A DNA stretch of 47,919 bases from Bacteroidia bacterium (GTDB lineage: Bacteria; Bacteroidota; Bacteroidia; B-17B0; Aurantibacillaceae): the NCBI GenBank assembly GCA_026003255.1, contig BPGX01000011.1, positions 1-47,919 of the forward strand. The letters are read 5' to 3'. The number at the start of each line of letters is the position of its first letter. Position 1 is the stretch's first letter. Of the stretch, positions 24,376 to 33,779 are shown one piece after another. Position numbers and translations under genes: made by a program. The notes beneath the pieces were generated by a model. It did no database searches and was not told the origin of the DNA. It saw nothing but the letters and a program-made list of their open reading frames with translations.

Positions 24376-25749
24376 TCAAAACTGAAAATAAATGAACGGC
24401 TTTGAATGAAAATTCCCAAACACAAAAATCCCTGCCAGCAACAAAACATAAAATACATCTCTCCATCTATCCTTCACTTTCTGTAATTTCTCAAAATGCG
24501 AATACTCTTCTAAAATTTCTTTTACAAATAAAAACATCACCATCATCCACCCAAAATACCAGAAAACCTTATCCTGATAATTAGATAAATGTTCTAAACT
24601 AAAATTCCAATTTTCAAAAAAATTCATATACGCTTCTTTCAAATCTCCCACACTTTCACATCTAAATGCCAACATTGATACACTATGAAACAATAATAAA
24701 TAAACATTACCCAAAATACTTTTTATCCATTTTTTAGATTGAAAAAAATAATGTTCAATCAAAAAGAAAATACCATGAAATGCTCCCCAGATAATAAAGG
24801 TATAATTAGCCCCATGCCAGAAACCACTAATCACAAATGTCAAAAAAATATTCACCATCCACCGCATCTCACTCACCCTATTACCTCCCAATGAAATGTA
24901 CAAATAATCTCTAAACCATGTCGTTACACTAATATGATTTCTACTCCAGAACTCTTTGATACTCTTTGACAAAAATGGACGCATCCAGTTAATAGACAAA
25001 TTCACATTAAACAACTTTGCTATACCCGTGGCAATATCCGAATACCCACTAAAATCACAATACACCTGAATGGCAAATAAAAAACCTGCTAATATCGTTT
25101 CCCATGAATTTAATTCTTCAATATGTTCAAAAGCAGGCGTAACCACATAATCCAAATTATCCGCAATCACCATTTTCTTAAAATATCCCCATACACACCA
25201 TTTAAAGACCTCCATCCAATTTATATTCTTGAAAAAAGTTATCTGTTTTAATTGCGGCATCAGCGAATAATACCTCACCACTGGACCAGCCACCATGTGC
25301 GGAAAAAAAGACACATACAATAAAAACTCTCCAAAAGTATCATCGGGCTTATACTTTCCACGATACACATCAATTACATAACTCATGGACTGAAATGTAT
25401 AAAACGACAACCCCACTGGAATAGCCCATTGATACGTCCAATCACCACCCTTTAAAACATTCAAAAAAAACGAACCATACTTAAAAACCGCTAATACCAA
25501 CAAATTCATACTAATACTCAATATCAAAAAATTCTTTCGCTTTTCCCAATTCATTAAAATCATTCGCACAGCCCAAAAGTCAATAACTGTAGTCAATAAC
25601 AACAAACCAACATACCACCATTCAAAACATGCATAAAAATAAATAGATGCTAACAATAAAAAATGCTTTCTCCACTTTACAGAAATAGTACAATACACCA
25701 CAAACACTACCACCAAAAACAAAATAAATGACAACGAATTAAATAACAC
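24376..25749 (-). CDS. MBOAT-family membrane O-acyltransferase (AlgI/DltB-like)
   Basis: A 457-residue polytopic membrane protein of the MBOAT family that moves acyl groups, usually acetyl, onto extracytoplasmic polysaccharides or other acceptors. Diagnostic blocks are the N-terminal MLFNSLSFILF, SYVIDVYRGKYKP, FFPHMVAGPVVRY, YCDFSGYSDIATGIAKLF, FWSRNHISVTTWFRDYLYI and GFWHGANYTFIIWG, whose His is the predicted catalytic residue. The start is a GTG immediately after the TAG of the upstream kinase gene, with no intervening base; it gives the conserved N-terminus. The partner SGNH/DltD/AlgJ-like hydrolase that usually accompanies these enzymes is not next to it, so the acceptor is unknown. Confidence 0.93.
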   Translation of the reverse strand: MLFNSLSFILFLVVVFVVYCTISVKWRKHFLLLASIYFYACFEWWYVGLLLLTTVIDFWAVRMILMNWEKRKNFLILSISMNLLVLAVFKYGSFFLNVLKGGDWTYQWAIPVGLSFYTFQSMSYVIDVYRGKYKPDDTFGEFLLYVSFFPHMVAGPVVRYYSLMPQLKQITFFKNINWMEVFKWCVWGYFKKMVIADNLDYVVTPAFEHIEELNSWETILAGFLFAIQVYCDFSGYSDIATGIAKLFNVNLSINWMRPFLSKSIKEFWSRNHISVTTWFRDYLYISLGGNRVSEMRWMVNIFLTFVISGFWHGANYTFIIWGAFHGIFFLIEHYFFQSKKWIKSILGNVYLLLFHSVSMLAFRCESVGDLKEAYMNFFENWNFSLEHLSNYQDKVFWYFGWMMVMFLFVKEILEEYSHFEKLQKVKDRWRDVFYVLLLAGIFVFGNFHSKPFIYFQF

Positions 25750-26631
25750 CTATTGAAATTTTTTGATAATACTTTTTATGTCATAAATATACGACATTCC
25801 AAACAATACAGCATGAACCAACAAAGGATACAAATTACAAATGTCTCTTCGCTCTATAAAATCTCTTTCAAGCGGATAAACAGAATTATAACCCTCAAAA
25901 AACACATCCGGTAATGAGCCAAATAAAAATCCCATAGCAATATCCATCTCCCGATGTCCATAATAACACGCTGCATCAAAAATTGCTGGTCCTTGTGTAG
26001 TATTCATTCGGTTTCCTTGCCAGAAATCGCCATGCAATAAAGCAGATGGTTCTTCCGGGAAAATCTCTTCAATTTTATTATACAAATTTGAAAACGTCTT
26101 CACACTCATTCTATCCAACATCCCTCTATCAAAACATACCTTAACCAATGGTTCTAATCTCTGCGTTATAAAAAATTCTGACCATCGTTCACTTTGTTGA
26201 TTGCTTTGATACAAACTTCCAATGTAATTATCCTCATACCAACCATAAAACTTTTGCGTATTCCGATGCAATTCGGCTAACCCCACTCCTAATTGAAAAT
26301 AAAACTCATTCGTTTCTGCAACCCTTTCCAGATAGCTCAAACCTAAATAAACCTTATTCAACTCTTCATTACTCAATAAAAAAACAACATCCGGCACTAC
26401 CAGAGATGACTTATTCTTCAAATACTCTAAATTAAATTTTTCTTTTTCAAAATTATCTCTATTAGAGTTCTCATTCACTTTAATAAACAATGATGAACCA
26501 TCCACTGAAATAATTTGATAACAACTATTGATACACCCACCTCCAATTGTCTGAACACTCTTTATCTTAAATGGAACAGATAAATCCAATAAATGTTTTT
26601 CAATTAATTCTTGTTCCTTAATACTCAACAT
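25750..26631 (-). CDS. Fructosamine kinase-family protein (ketosamine-3-kinase-like)
   Basis: A 293-residue cytosolic kinase of the fructosamine/ketosamine-3-kinase family (PF03881), which phosphorylates sugars attached to amines and so starts deglycation of proteins. Visible motifs are GGGCINSCYQI (nucleotide loop), LFIKVNEN with the ATP-binding Lys, GVGLAELHRN, WYEDNYIGSLYQSN and the catalytic LLHGDFWQGN followed by the metal-binding FDAACYYGHREMDIAM. The ATG at 26631 is chosen over 26709 because a TAnnTTTG box (26654-26661) lies between them. It ends directly against the GTG of the MBOAT gene. Confidence 0.88.
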   Translation of the reverse strand: MLSIKEQELIEKHLLDLSVPFKIKSVQTIGGGCINSCYQIISVDGSSLFIKVNENSNRDNFEKEKFNLEYLKNKSSLVVPDVVFLLSNEELNKVYLGLSYLERVAETNEFYFQLGVGLAELHRNTQKFYGWYEDNYIGSLYQSNQQSERWSEFFITQRLEPLVKVCFDRGMLDRMSVKTFSNLYNKIEEIFPEEPSALLHGDFWQGNRMNTTQGPAIFDAACYYGHREMDIAMGFLFGSLPDVFFEGYNSVYPLERDFIERRDICNLYPLLVHAVLFGMSYIYDIKSIIKKFQ

Positions 26632-26653
26632 ATTGACTATTCTCACATTTGCA

Positions 26654-26661
26654 CAAAAATA
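26654..26661 (-). promoter_or_regulatory. -7 box (TATTTTTG) of the fructosamine kinase-MBOAT operon
   Basis: A perfect TAnnTTTG on the minus strand, 23 nt from the ATG at 26631. No TTTG at the expected -33 distance, so it is called on the -7 element alone. Confidence 0.5.
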
Positions 26662-26745
26662 CTTAAAACATTCTTTAAGATTTTTTGAGAATATATTTCC
26701 TTCACACAAAACTTATTTTTAACTATTTTGCACGCAAAAATATCT

Positions 26746-28848
26746 ATGCTAAAAAATAAAAAATCATTCCTCAAAATTATCATTCTTTGCCTTAGCATAC
26801 CTCTTCTTTTCATTGCTGCAAAATCTTTCTTACTCAATCGCTATCAGATTATCAGCCAACTAATCTACGACAGCGTTAAACAAAACCATTATGACCCTCC
26901 TGTAATAAACGACACCTATTCAGAAAAAGTTTTCAACCTTTATTTGAAACGATTGGATTATGGAAAAAAATTTCTTTTGAAAAGCGATGTTGAACAATTT
27001 AAACTCTACGAACACTTATTGGATGACCAATGGAAAGAACACTCCATTGAATTCTTTGACCTAACCTACAAAGTCCTGATGCAACGAATCAATATGGCAG
27101 AAGAATGGTATCAGGAAATCCTTTCAAAACCGCTGGATTACGATAAAGAAGAGTACTATGAAACAGATATGGAAAAAACTAAATACGCTGAAAACATTCA
27201 GGAACTCAAAGACGAATGGCGTAAAATGTTGAAATATCAGGTACTCTTGAAAATTGACGAACTCAAAGAAGAAGAACGTAAAAAAATTGAAAAAGATTCT
27301 ACACACACATTAAAACCATCCTCCTTCGATTCTCTTGAATATAAAGCCAGACAAAAGGTTTTAAAAAACAACAAAGATTGGTTCAAACGACTCAAAAAAC
27401 TTTCTTACAAAGATAGAATAGCCGCTTACCTCAATACATTCATCAACGTCTATGACCCACATACCGAATACTTTCCACCCAAAGAAAAAAAGAAATTTGA
27501 CCAATCTATGAGCGGACAATTTGAAGGCATTGGAGCTCGCCTCCAACAAAAAGACGGCGTTATTAAAGTCGTTGAAATCATCGTCGGCAGTCCAAGTTAC
27601 AATCAAGGTGAATTAAAAGCAGGCGATATCATCCTCAAAGTGGCACAAGGCGATAAAGAACCAGTGGATGTTACAGATATGGACATTGACGAAGCCATTG
27701 AACTCATCAAAGGTCCAAAAGGAACCGAAGTCCGACTTACAGTTCAAAAGCCAGATGGAACAATCAAAGTCATTCCTATTATTCGCGGAGTTGTTGAAAT
27801 GGAAGAAACGTATGCAAAATCGTTTTTACTCGAAATAGATAAGGAAAAATATGGCTACATCTATCTTCCTTCATTCTATACAGATTTCACACACAGCGGG
27901 GCTCATCATTGCGCTCAGGATGTCCGAAGAGAAATTGAAAAACTAAAAAAATATGACATCAAAGGATTAATTTTAGACCTTAGAGATAACGGCGGCGGTT
28001 CTTTGCAAGAAGCCGTTGACCTCGCAGGGCTTTTCATCACCGAAGGTCCAGTTGTACAAGTACGCGGGAAAATGAACTACATCAATATCTTTAAGGACAA
28101 ATATTCTGATGTGGTTTGGAACGGACCTCTTTCGATTATCATCAATTACAGCAGTGCCAGCGCTTCTGAAATTGTATCCGCTGCCTTACAAGATTACAAA
28201 CGAGCGCTCATCGTTGGCACTAACTCCTATGGCAAAGGCACCGTCCAATCTTTTGTAGATCTGGATTATTTCGTGATGCCACAATTCGATAGCATTCGTC
28301 CCACAGGTTCAGTAAAAATTACCATGCAAAAGTTTTACCGCATCAATGGCGATGCTACTCAACTAAAAGGTGTAGAACCAGACATCAAATTTCCCAATGT
28401 CTATGAATACAACGACGATATTGGCGAAAAAGAATTAGATTATCCAATGCCTTTTGATAAAATTACACCTGTGAGCAATTATACCACTTTTAATATAATT
28501 TCATACGATAAACTTAAAAAAGCTGCTGAACAAAACATCAAGTCCAATCCTGCTTTCAAAAACATCCAGAAACAAGCAGAAGAATACAGAAAACGTAAAT
28601 TGAACTCTAAAATCAATTTACAAAAAGATAAATTTTTTGCTTACCAGGAATCTATCAGAAAACAAAATAAAGAATTTGAAGATAATAAAATAAAATTTGA
28701 TAACTTTAAAGTGATCATTCCAGAAGAAAATAAAGTAAAATTTGATATTGATACTGCCAAAGCAGGTAGAGAAACCAGATGGGCTAAAAATTTAGAAAAA
28801 GATGCTTACATCTTTGAAACAAGCAGATTATTGAAACTAATGAAATAA
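26746..28848 (+). CDS. prc: C-terminal processing (tail-specific) protease, S41A family
   Basis: A 700-residue periplasmic protease of the Prc/CtpA family. An N-terminal hydrophobic segment (about 8-30) serves as signal or anchor. A long helical region leads to a PDZ domain (about 250-340, starting FEGIGARL, with LKAGDIILKVAQGD), then the protease core: GLILDLRDNGGGSLQEAVDLA, and a Ser-Lys catalytic pair placed as in E. coli Prc, Ser472 in SSASASEI, Asp483 and Lys497 in YGKGTVQ. A basic, coiled-coil-like C-terminal extension (about 590-700) matches Prc. The ATG at 26746 is chosen; the longer frame opens only at a TTG. Divergent from the fructosamine kinase gene. Confidence 0.93.
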   Translation: MLKNKKSFLKIIILCLSIPLLFIAAKSFLLNRYQIISQLIYDSVKQNHYDPPVINDTYSEKVFNLYLKRLDYGKKFLLKSDVEQFKLYEHLLDDQWKEHSIEFFDLTYKVLMQRINMAEEWYQEILSKPLDYDKEEYYETDMEKTKYAENIQELKDEWRKMLKYQVLLKIDELKEEERKKIEKDSTHTLKPSSFDSLEYKARQKVLKNNKDWFKRLKKLSYKDRIAAYLNTFINVYDPHTEYFPPKEKKKFDQSMSGQFEGIGARLQQKDGVIKVVEIIVGSPSYNQGELKAGDIILKVAQGDKEPVDVTDMDIDEAIELIKGPKGTEVRLTVQKPDGTIKVIPIIRGVVEMEETYAKSFLLEIDKEKYGYIYLPSFYTDFTHSGAHHCAQDVRREIEKLKKYDIKGLILDLRDNGGGSLQEAVDLAGLFITEGPVVQVRGKMNYINIFKDKYSDVVWNGPLSIIINYSSASASEIVSAALQDYKRALIVGTNSYGKGTVQSFVDLDYFVMPQFDSIRPTGSVKITMQKFYRINGDATQLKGVEPDIKFPNVYEYNDDIGEKELDYPMPFDKITPVSNYTTFNIISYDKLKKAAEQNIKSNPAFKNIQKQAEEYRKRKLNSKINLQKDKFFAYQESIRKQNKEFEDNKIKFDNFKVIIPEENKVKFDIDTAKAGRETRWAKNLEKDAYIFETSRLLKLMK

Positions 28849-28924
28849 AATGATTTAAGCATAATGTATTAATGTTCACATAAAATATTACAAATAAAAC
28901 AGCATCAAATGAAAATATGAAGAA

Positions 28925-28963
28925 ATCTGAGGAAATCTGTACAAATCTGTCGCATCCGTGTTC
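28925..28963 (+). repeat. 39-nt phased ATCNG repeat, copy 4
   Basis: Units ATCTGAGGAA, ATCTGTACAA, ATCTGTCGC and ATCCGTGTTC, spaced 10, 10 and 9 nt, in the 156-bp gap between prc and galE. Confidence 0.85.
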
Positions 28964-29004
28964 AATTGTTTTTTCTTTTAACTTAAAAAATTTATGCAAA
29001 AAGT

Positions 29005-30033
29005 ATGAATGAATATATCATTATTACAGGAGGAGCAGGTTACATTGGAAGTCATACCATTGCAGAAATATTATTAAAAACCAATTATCAGGTTATCTCA
29101 ATTGATAATTTTTCTAACTCTTATGAATTCGTTTACGAAAATCTCTTTCAACTCACTCATAAAAAAATAATTTCCATTAATCTTGACTTATGTAATAAAC
29201 AAAAACTATTTGAACAAATTGAACCTTACCATAAAAAAATTGCTGGCATCATTCATTTTGCTGCATTTAAATCTGTACCTGAAAGTGTTGAAAAACCTCT
29301 AATGTATTATCATAACAACATTACTTCTTTACTTAACATCATTGAATTAGCCATTCATTTCAATATCCCAAACTTTATCTTTTCTTCTTCCTGCTCCGTT
29401 TATGGCGACATCAAGTCATCTCCTGTAACTGAAAATACGCCACTTCCTCAACCTATATCCCCTTATGCCCACACAAAACAAATTGGCGAGCAAATTTTAG
29501 ATCAACTCATTCACTTGAGTAACCCTCCTCTCAAAATATTTGCACTAAGATACTTTAATCCCGTTGGTTCTCACCCTTCTGGCTTAATTGGTGAACTGCC
29601 AAAATATAATCTAACTGGATTAGTTCCAAATATCATTCGTGCTGCCCTTCATAAAATTCCAGTTTTACAAGTATTCGGCAACGACTACAACACCAAAGAC
29701 GGCACACCTATTCGCGACTATATCCACGTGTCAGATATTGCCTACGCTCATGTCCTGGCGCTTCAAAAACTTCAAACAAAATCTTCCTCATCTTTTTTCG
29801 ATGTCATCAATCTTGGAACTGGCAAGGGATTTACAGTCCTCGAAGTCATCAAAACATTTGAAAATATAAATCAGATAAAAGTCCCTTACCAAATCGTTGG
29901 ACGCAGACACGGCGACGTTGAAGCCATTTATGCCAACAATGATAAAGCCCTACAAGAAATTGGCTGGAAACCAGAATACTCTTTAGAAGATATGCTTAAA
30001 ACCGCATGGAAATGGGGAAAAGAAAGATATTAA
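29005..30033 (+). CDS. galE: UDP-glucose 4-epimerase
   Basis: GalE interconverts UDP-glucose and UDP-galactose, feeding surface-polysaccharide synthesis. The 342-residue extended SDR protein has the NAD motif ITGGAGYIGSH (7-17), HFAAFKSVPESVEKPL, FSSSCSVYGD, and the catalytic Tyr154 and Lys158 in SPYAHTK. RYFNPVGSHPSGLIGE and YNTKDGTPIRDYIHVSDIA are specific to GalE rather than other epimerases. No Bacteroidota promoter box was convincing upstream. The downstream anmK start lies inside its last codons (28-bp overlap), implying co-translation. Confidence 0.95.
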   Translation: MNEYIIITGGAGYIGSHTIAEILLKTNYQVISIDNFSNSYEFVYENLFQLTHKKIISINLDLCNKQKLFEQIEPYHKKIAGIIHFAAFKSVPESVEKPLMYYHNNITSLLNIIELAIHFNIPNFIFSSSCSVYGDIKSSPVTENTPLPQPISPYAHTKQIGEQILDQLIHLSNPPLKIFALRYFNPVGSHPSGLIGELPKYNLTGLVPNIIRAALHKIPVLQVFGNDYNTKDGTPIRDYIHVSDIAYAHVLALQKLQTKSSSSFFDVINLGTGKGFTVLEVIKTFENINQIKVPYQIVGRRHGDVEAIYANNDKALQEIGWKPEYSLEDMLKTAWKWGKERY

Positions 30034-31097
30034 ACCTTTCCAGTTTGCCATCACTAAAAATTATCGGTGTCATGTCCGGATCATCAATGGACGGACTGGA
30101 TGTAGCTTTATGTGAATTTACTCTTATTAATAAAACCTTTCAATACAAAATCATTCAAGCAAAAACCTTTGCTTATCCCCCTTCCATCAAACAATTACTT
30201 CTCAACATCCGAACTACCACTTTACTTAACTTCTTCGAATCCAATGTCATTTATGCTCAATGGATGGGAAAAAAAATCAACCACTGGCTTTCTCAAAACA
30301 AATTACAAGCTCATGCAATTTCCATACATGGACACACAGTTTTTCACCATCCAGAAAAGGGATTTTCCATACAATTAGGCGACCCACATCATCTAGCAGC
30401 AATAACACAACTCCCTGTAATACACAACTTCCGAAATCTGGACATTGCACTTGGTGGACAGGGCGCTCCACTTGTACCAATAGGGGACAAACTACTCTTT
30501 CCTCAATATGACGCATGCCTGAACATCGGCGGTATTGCTAATATCTATATTCAAAAAAAACAACTGGCTTACGACATTTGTATCGCTAACATGGCTTTAA
30601 ATTACTTTGCTCAAAAACTCAACAAAAATTACGATTACAATGGAAATCTTGCCAGAAAAGGAAAAATAAACAGATCTCTACTATCTGCATTAAATCACTT
30701 AAAATACTTTCAACAAAAACCACCGAAATCATTGAATAGAGAATACTTTGAAAATCACTATTTACCTTTATTCAAAAAACATAAACTTTCTAATTACGAT
30801 TATCTATCCACACTAACAGAACACATTGCAATTCAAATTAGCCAATCCATTAACTTGACAAATATCCAAAATGTTTTAATTACAGGTGGTGGATCACTAA
30901 ACAAATACTTGATTGATCGCATAGAATTTTACTCCAACAAAAAAATTATTATTTCAGATAAAACCATTGTAAAATTTAAAGAAGCATTGATATTTGCATT
31001 ATTGGGCTATTTACGAATTAAAGAACTGCCCAACACCATTCCTTCTGCTACCGGTGCTTCTCAATCCGCATCCTGTGGAGAAATTGTTATTGTTTAA
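30006..31097 (+). CDS. anmK: Anhydro-N-acetylmuramic acid kinase
   Basis: AnmK phosphorylates 1,6-anhydro-MurNAc while opening its ring to give MurNAc-6-P, a step in recycling of cell-wall fragments. The 363-residue product shows IIGVMSGSSMDGLDVALCEF (phosphate-binding loop), SIHGHTVFHHPEKGFSIQLGD, GGQGAPLVPIGDKLLF, CLNIGGIANI, YDYNGNLARKGKIN and the C-terminal LITGGGSLNKYLIDRI. The ATG at 30006 or 30012 must be used, since the next ATG lies inside the MSGSS motif. It overlaps galE. No murQ is present next to it. Confidence 0.94.
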   Translation: MEMGKRKILNLSSLPSLKIIGVMSGSSMDGLDVALCEFTLINKTFQYKIIQAKTFAYPPSIKQLLLNIRTTTLLNFFESNVIYAQWMGKKINHWLSQNKLQAHAISIHGHTVFHHPEKGFSIQLGDPHHLAAITQLPVIHNFRNLDIALGGQGAPLVPIGDKLLFPQYDACLNIGGIANIYIQKKQLAYDICIANMALNYFAQKLNKNYDYNGNLARKGKINRSLLSALNHLKYFQQKPPKSLNREYFENHYLPLFKKHKLSNYDYLSTLTEHIAIQISQSINLTNIQNVLITGGGSLNKYLIDRIEFYSNKKIIISDKTIVKFKEALIFALLGYLRIKELPNTIPSATGASQSASCGEIVIV

Positions 31098-31118
31098 TCA
31101 ATTAAAAATGTATATTTG
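31089..31118 (+). promoter_or_regulatory. Promoter of the PorE-like gene
   Basis: A perfect TATATTTG (31111-31118) with an ATTG 18 nt upstream (31089-31092), overlapping the end of anmK. The predicted leader is about 10 nt before the ATG at 31135. It argues against the longer reading frame that begins inside anmK. Confidence 0.6.
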
Positions 31119-31134
31119 CAAACAAAAGCTATCT

Positions 31135-33126
31135 ATGTATAAAATATTTTTTACACTTATCAGTATTTTATTATTTCTCTCATGCTCCACTGTAAATAAA
31201 CATATCAAAAGAGCAGAACGCTATACTCAATCACTAAAAATTGGCAAAGCGATTAGTGAGTACAAAAAAGCACTGGAATTAGATAAAGATAATTACAAAG
31301 CCAACGCAGCATTAGGTGTGATGCTTTGTAACTATATGAATTTGCATGAAGACGCCTTACCGTACCTTGAAAATGCCTACTTACATAGCCCCAAAGATAC
31401 TTCTGCCGATGTAATTTATGCCCTTGCTAAATCTTATCAATTTCACGGACAATTTGAAAAAGCCCTTGAAATGCTCAACAAATTAAATGATGCCGTTGCA
31501 ACAGAAGACGATGATAAAGAATTTCAAATGGATGTGAAAAAACGTAAAGCAGATTGCCAATACGCCTTACAACATCAAACAGAATATAACAGCAACATTA
31601 AAATAGTTAACCTTGGTAAAAAAGTCAATACCTCCGCACCAGAATATGTACCAACCTTTATAAACGACGAACTTTTCTTTACCTCCAAAAGAAAAGACAC
31701 CGAAAAAGAAAAATTCAACGAATGGGATGGCAAATATTTTGAAGCCATGTATACCGCAAAATTAAAAAACGGAAGCCCCGAAAAAGTAGATTATCTTTAC
31801 ATTCCCACAATCAATAAAAAAATTAAACCCAATAGTAATCGCTCTATTATTTCTGTTTCTGGTAATAAAAAGTATCTTTTTATTTTTGAAGACACCAAAA
31901 TCACTCAGGTACCACTTGACTCTATCTCTACTCAAAAGAATAAACCACTCACTAAAACAATTAACATGGGCTATTATCAAAATCACGCCTACCTAACCAA
32001 AGATGGTAAAACACTCTATTTTACAAGTGATGCTGAGAACGGAATTGGTGGATTAGACATTTACGTTTCAAGAAAAAATCCAGACGGTTCATGGTCAGCA
32101 CCAGAAAATCTCGGCAGTCCCATTAACACTGAATACGACGAAGATGCTCCTTTCTTATCCGATGATGAAAAAACACTTTACTTCGCTTCCAAAGGCCATC
32201 CGGGCTTTGGCAACTATGACATTTTTAAGAGCGAATGGAACGGCACAAGATGGAGTGATCCCGTAAATCTTGGTAAACCCATTAACTCTTATGGTGATGA
32301 TATCTTTTATATTGAAGATGTTTCTCAAACGAATACTTATTTCTCTTCTTACAGAAAAGGCGGCTATGGCGATATGGACATTTACAAAATATTATACCTG
32401 GAAAAGTTCAGAAACCTTCCTCCGTCTAATGTAAATATCGGCGAGATCATTGCTAATAAACAAAATGATACTACTTATCATTTAAGCACAAACATTCCCT
32501 CAGTTTATCAGACTTATTATCCAGAGTGGAAAATTAAAAATAATAATATCAGTGCTAATGAAACAGATTGTACAGTACCTGTAGGTCAAAAAGAAAAAAT
32601 ATATTTTGAAGCGCTTCTTATATGTGATACCTGTTTAAATCCAATTAAAATCCAACTCTCAAAAACCATTGAAAATACTGCTCCTGTTTTAGCCAGCAAT
32701 ACTGCACCTAATAAAATTGATATTGCTACTCTCCCCAAAGGCGAAATTCCTGACAATATCTTGTACTCATTAGGTTTTGATACAACCTCTATTTATTTTG
32801 ACTTTGATAAAACAAACATTAAAGATGAATATTTATCTAAAATCAATAACAACATAGAACTCTTAAAAAAATATCAACTCTTCGTAAAAGTAGAAGGATT
32901 TAGCGACTTGTATGGTAATAAACATAAGCATCAACAAATATCTTCGAATCGTGCAAAAGAAGTATATCGTTATCTTGTGAAAAATGGATTAAGTAAAAAA
33001 CAAATCCTTGAATACAAAGGAAAAGGCGCTCTCAATTATTGCAATGAAAAAGACCTCGAAAAATGCCCGGACAATATTCATAGTCGCAACCGTAAAGTAA
33101 AAATCCGCGTTTACAAATTGAATTAA
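31135..33126 (+). CDS. OmpA-family lipoprotein with TPR and PD40/WD40-like propeller (PorE-like)
   Basis: A 663-residue outer-membrane-attached lipoprotein. The lipobox is LFLSC with Cys17. TPR-like helices follow (about 25-150; SEYKKALELDKDNYKANAAL), then a beta-propeller of PD40 repeats (about 165-425) with repeated signatures such as LYFTSDAENGIGGLDIYVS, LYFASKGHPGFGNYDIF and FSSYRKGGYGDMDIY. A linker domain and an OmpA C-terminal domain (about 550-663) complete it: SIYFDFDKTNIKD, GFSDLYG and ISSNRAKEVY, the peptidoglycan-binding pattern with its Asp and Arg present. This order matches PorE, a T9SS lipoprotein, although the carboxypeptidase-regulatory domain of PorE is not recognisable in the linker. 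Other OmpA/PD40 proteins of the phylum share the layout. TAATG overlap with the next gene. Confidence 0.82.
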   Translation: MYKIFFTLISILLFLSCSTVNKHIKRAERYTQSLKIGKAISEYKKALELDKDNYKANAALGVMLCNYMNLHEDALPYLENAYLHSPKDTSADVIYALAKSYQFHGQFEKALEMLNKLNDAVATEDDDKEFQMDVKKRKADCQYALQHQTEYNSNIKIVNLGKKVNTSAPEYVPTFINDELFFTSKRKDTEKEKFNEWDGKYFEAMYTAKLKNGSPEKVDYLYIPTINKKIKPNSNRSIISVSGNKKYLFIFEDTKITQVPLDSISTQKNKPLTKTINMGYYQNHAYLTKDGKTLYFTSDAENGIGGLDIYVSRKNPDGSWSAPENLGSPINTEYDEDAPFLSDDEKTLYFASKGHPGFGNYDIFKSEWNGTRWSDPVNLGKPINSYGDDIFYIEDVSQTNTYFSSYRKGGYGDMDIYKILYLEKFRNLPPSNVNIGEIIANKQNDTTYHLSTNIPSVYQTYYPEWKIKNNNISANETDCTVPVGQKEKIYFEALLICDTCLNPIKIQLSKTIENTAPVLASNTAPNKIDIATLPKGEIPDNILYSLGFDTTSIYFDFDKTNIKDEYLSKINNNIELLKKYQLFVKVEGFSDLYGNKHKHQQISSNRAKEVYRYLVKNGLSKKQILEYKGKGALNYCNEKDLEKCPDNIHSRNRKVKIRVYKLN

Positions 33127-33779
33127 TGGACTTCAAAAACAAAAAGGACTTAGTATTTCTTGTTCTTGCTGGCTTCTTCATTACCAATGCCATTGTTGCA
33201 GAACTCATCGGCGGAAAATTGGTAAGTTTCTTCGGCATCTTCACACAAAGTATTGGTATCATACTCTGGCCGGTTGTTTTTCTTCTCACTGACTTAATTA
33301 ACGAACACTTTGGAAAAGACGGCGTTCGAAAACTCACATTTATCACTGTTGGACTCATTGTTTATATTTACATACTGATTGCGATTGCTATGAAAATCCC
33401 CGCCGTCTCTTTTTCTCCAGTTAACGACTTAGTTTTTAATACTGTTTTCGGACAATCACAATGGATTATTATTGGAAGCATCACCGCTTTTGTGATTTCT
33501 CAATTAGTAGATGTCTATACTTTTTGGCTCATTCGTAAAGCAACAGGTAAATACCTTATCTGGCTTCGGGCTACCGGAAGCACCATCATCAGTCAATTGA
33601 TTGACACATTTGTTGTACAATTCATTGCTTTCGTTGTCCCCGGTTATTGGAAATTATCTGAATTTATTAATAATGCTCTTTACGGCTATTCATTTAAACT
33701 AATTGTTGCTGTGCTGCTCATTCCCTTTATTTACCTTGGTCATAAAGTGATTGAAAAATGGATTCCATCGTATGAATGA
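33126..33779 (+). CDS. Queuosine precursor transporter (YhhQ/DUF165 family)
   Basis: A 217-residue inner-membrane protein with about six helices, matching the YhhQ/VUT family that imports queuosine precursors (preQ0, preQ1 or related bases) for tRNA modification. Family features are the early ITNAIVAELIGGKLVSFFG, the conserved LLTDLINEHFGKDGVRKL, and ISQLVDVYTFWLIRKATG with TIISQLIDTFVVQFIAF. Its ATG shares one base with the stop of the PorE-like gene, and its end overlaps the next start by 8 bp. No queuosine biosynthesis gene lies nearby, so it is a salvage component or simply unlinked. Confidence 0.9.
   Translation: MDFKNKKDLVFLVLAGFFITNAIVAELIGGKLVSFFGIFTQSIGIILWPVVFLLTDLINEHFGKDGVRKLTFITVGLIVYIYILIAIAMKIPAVSFSPVNDLVFNTVFGQSQWIIIGSITAFVISQLVDVYTFWLIRKATGKYLIWLRATGSTIISQLIDTFVVQFIAFVVPGYWKLSEFINNALYGYSFKLIVAVLLIPFIYLGHKVIEKWIPSYE

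Noticed and set aside
30994..31134. Longer N-terminus for the PorE-like protein, beginning inside anmK
   Set aside because: The lipoprotein signal begins at 31135, and a perfect promoter box at 31111-31118 lies between the two starts.
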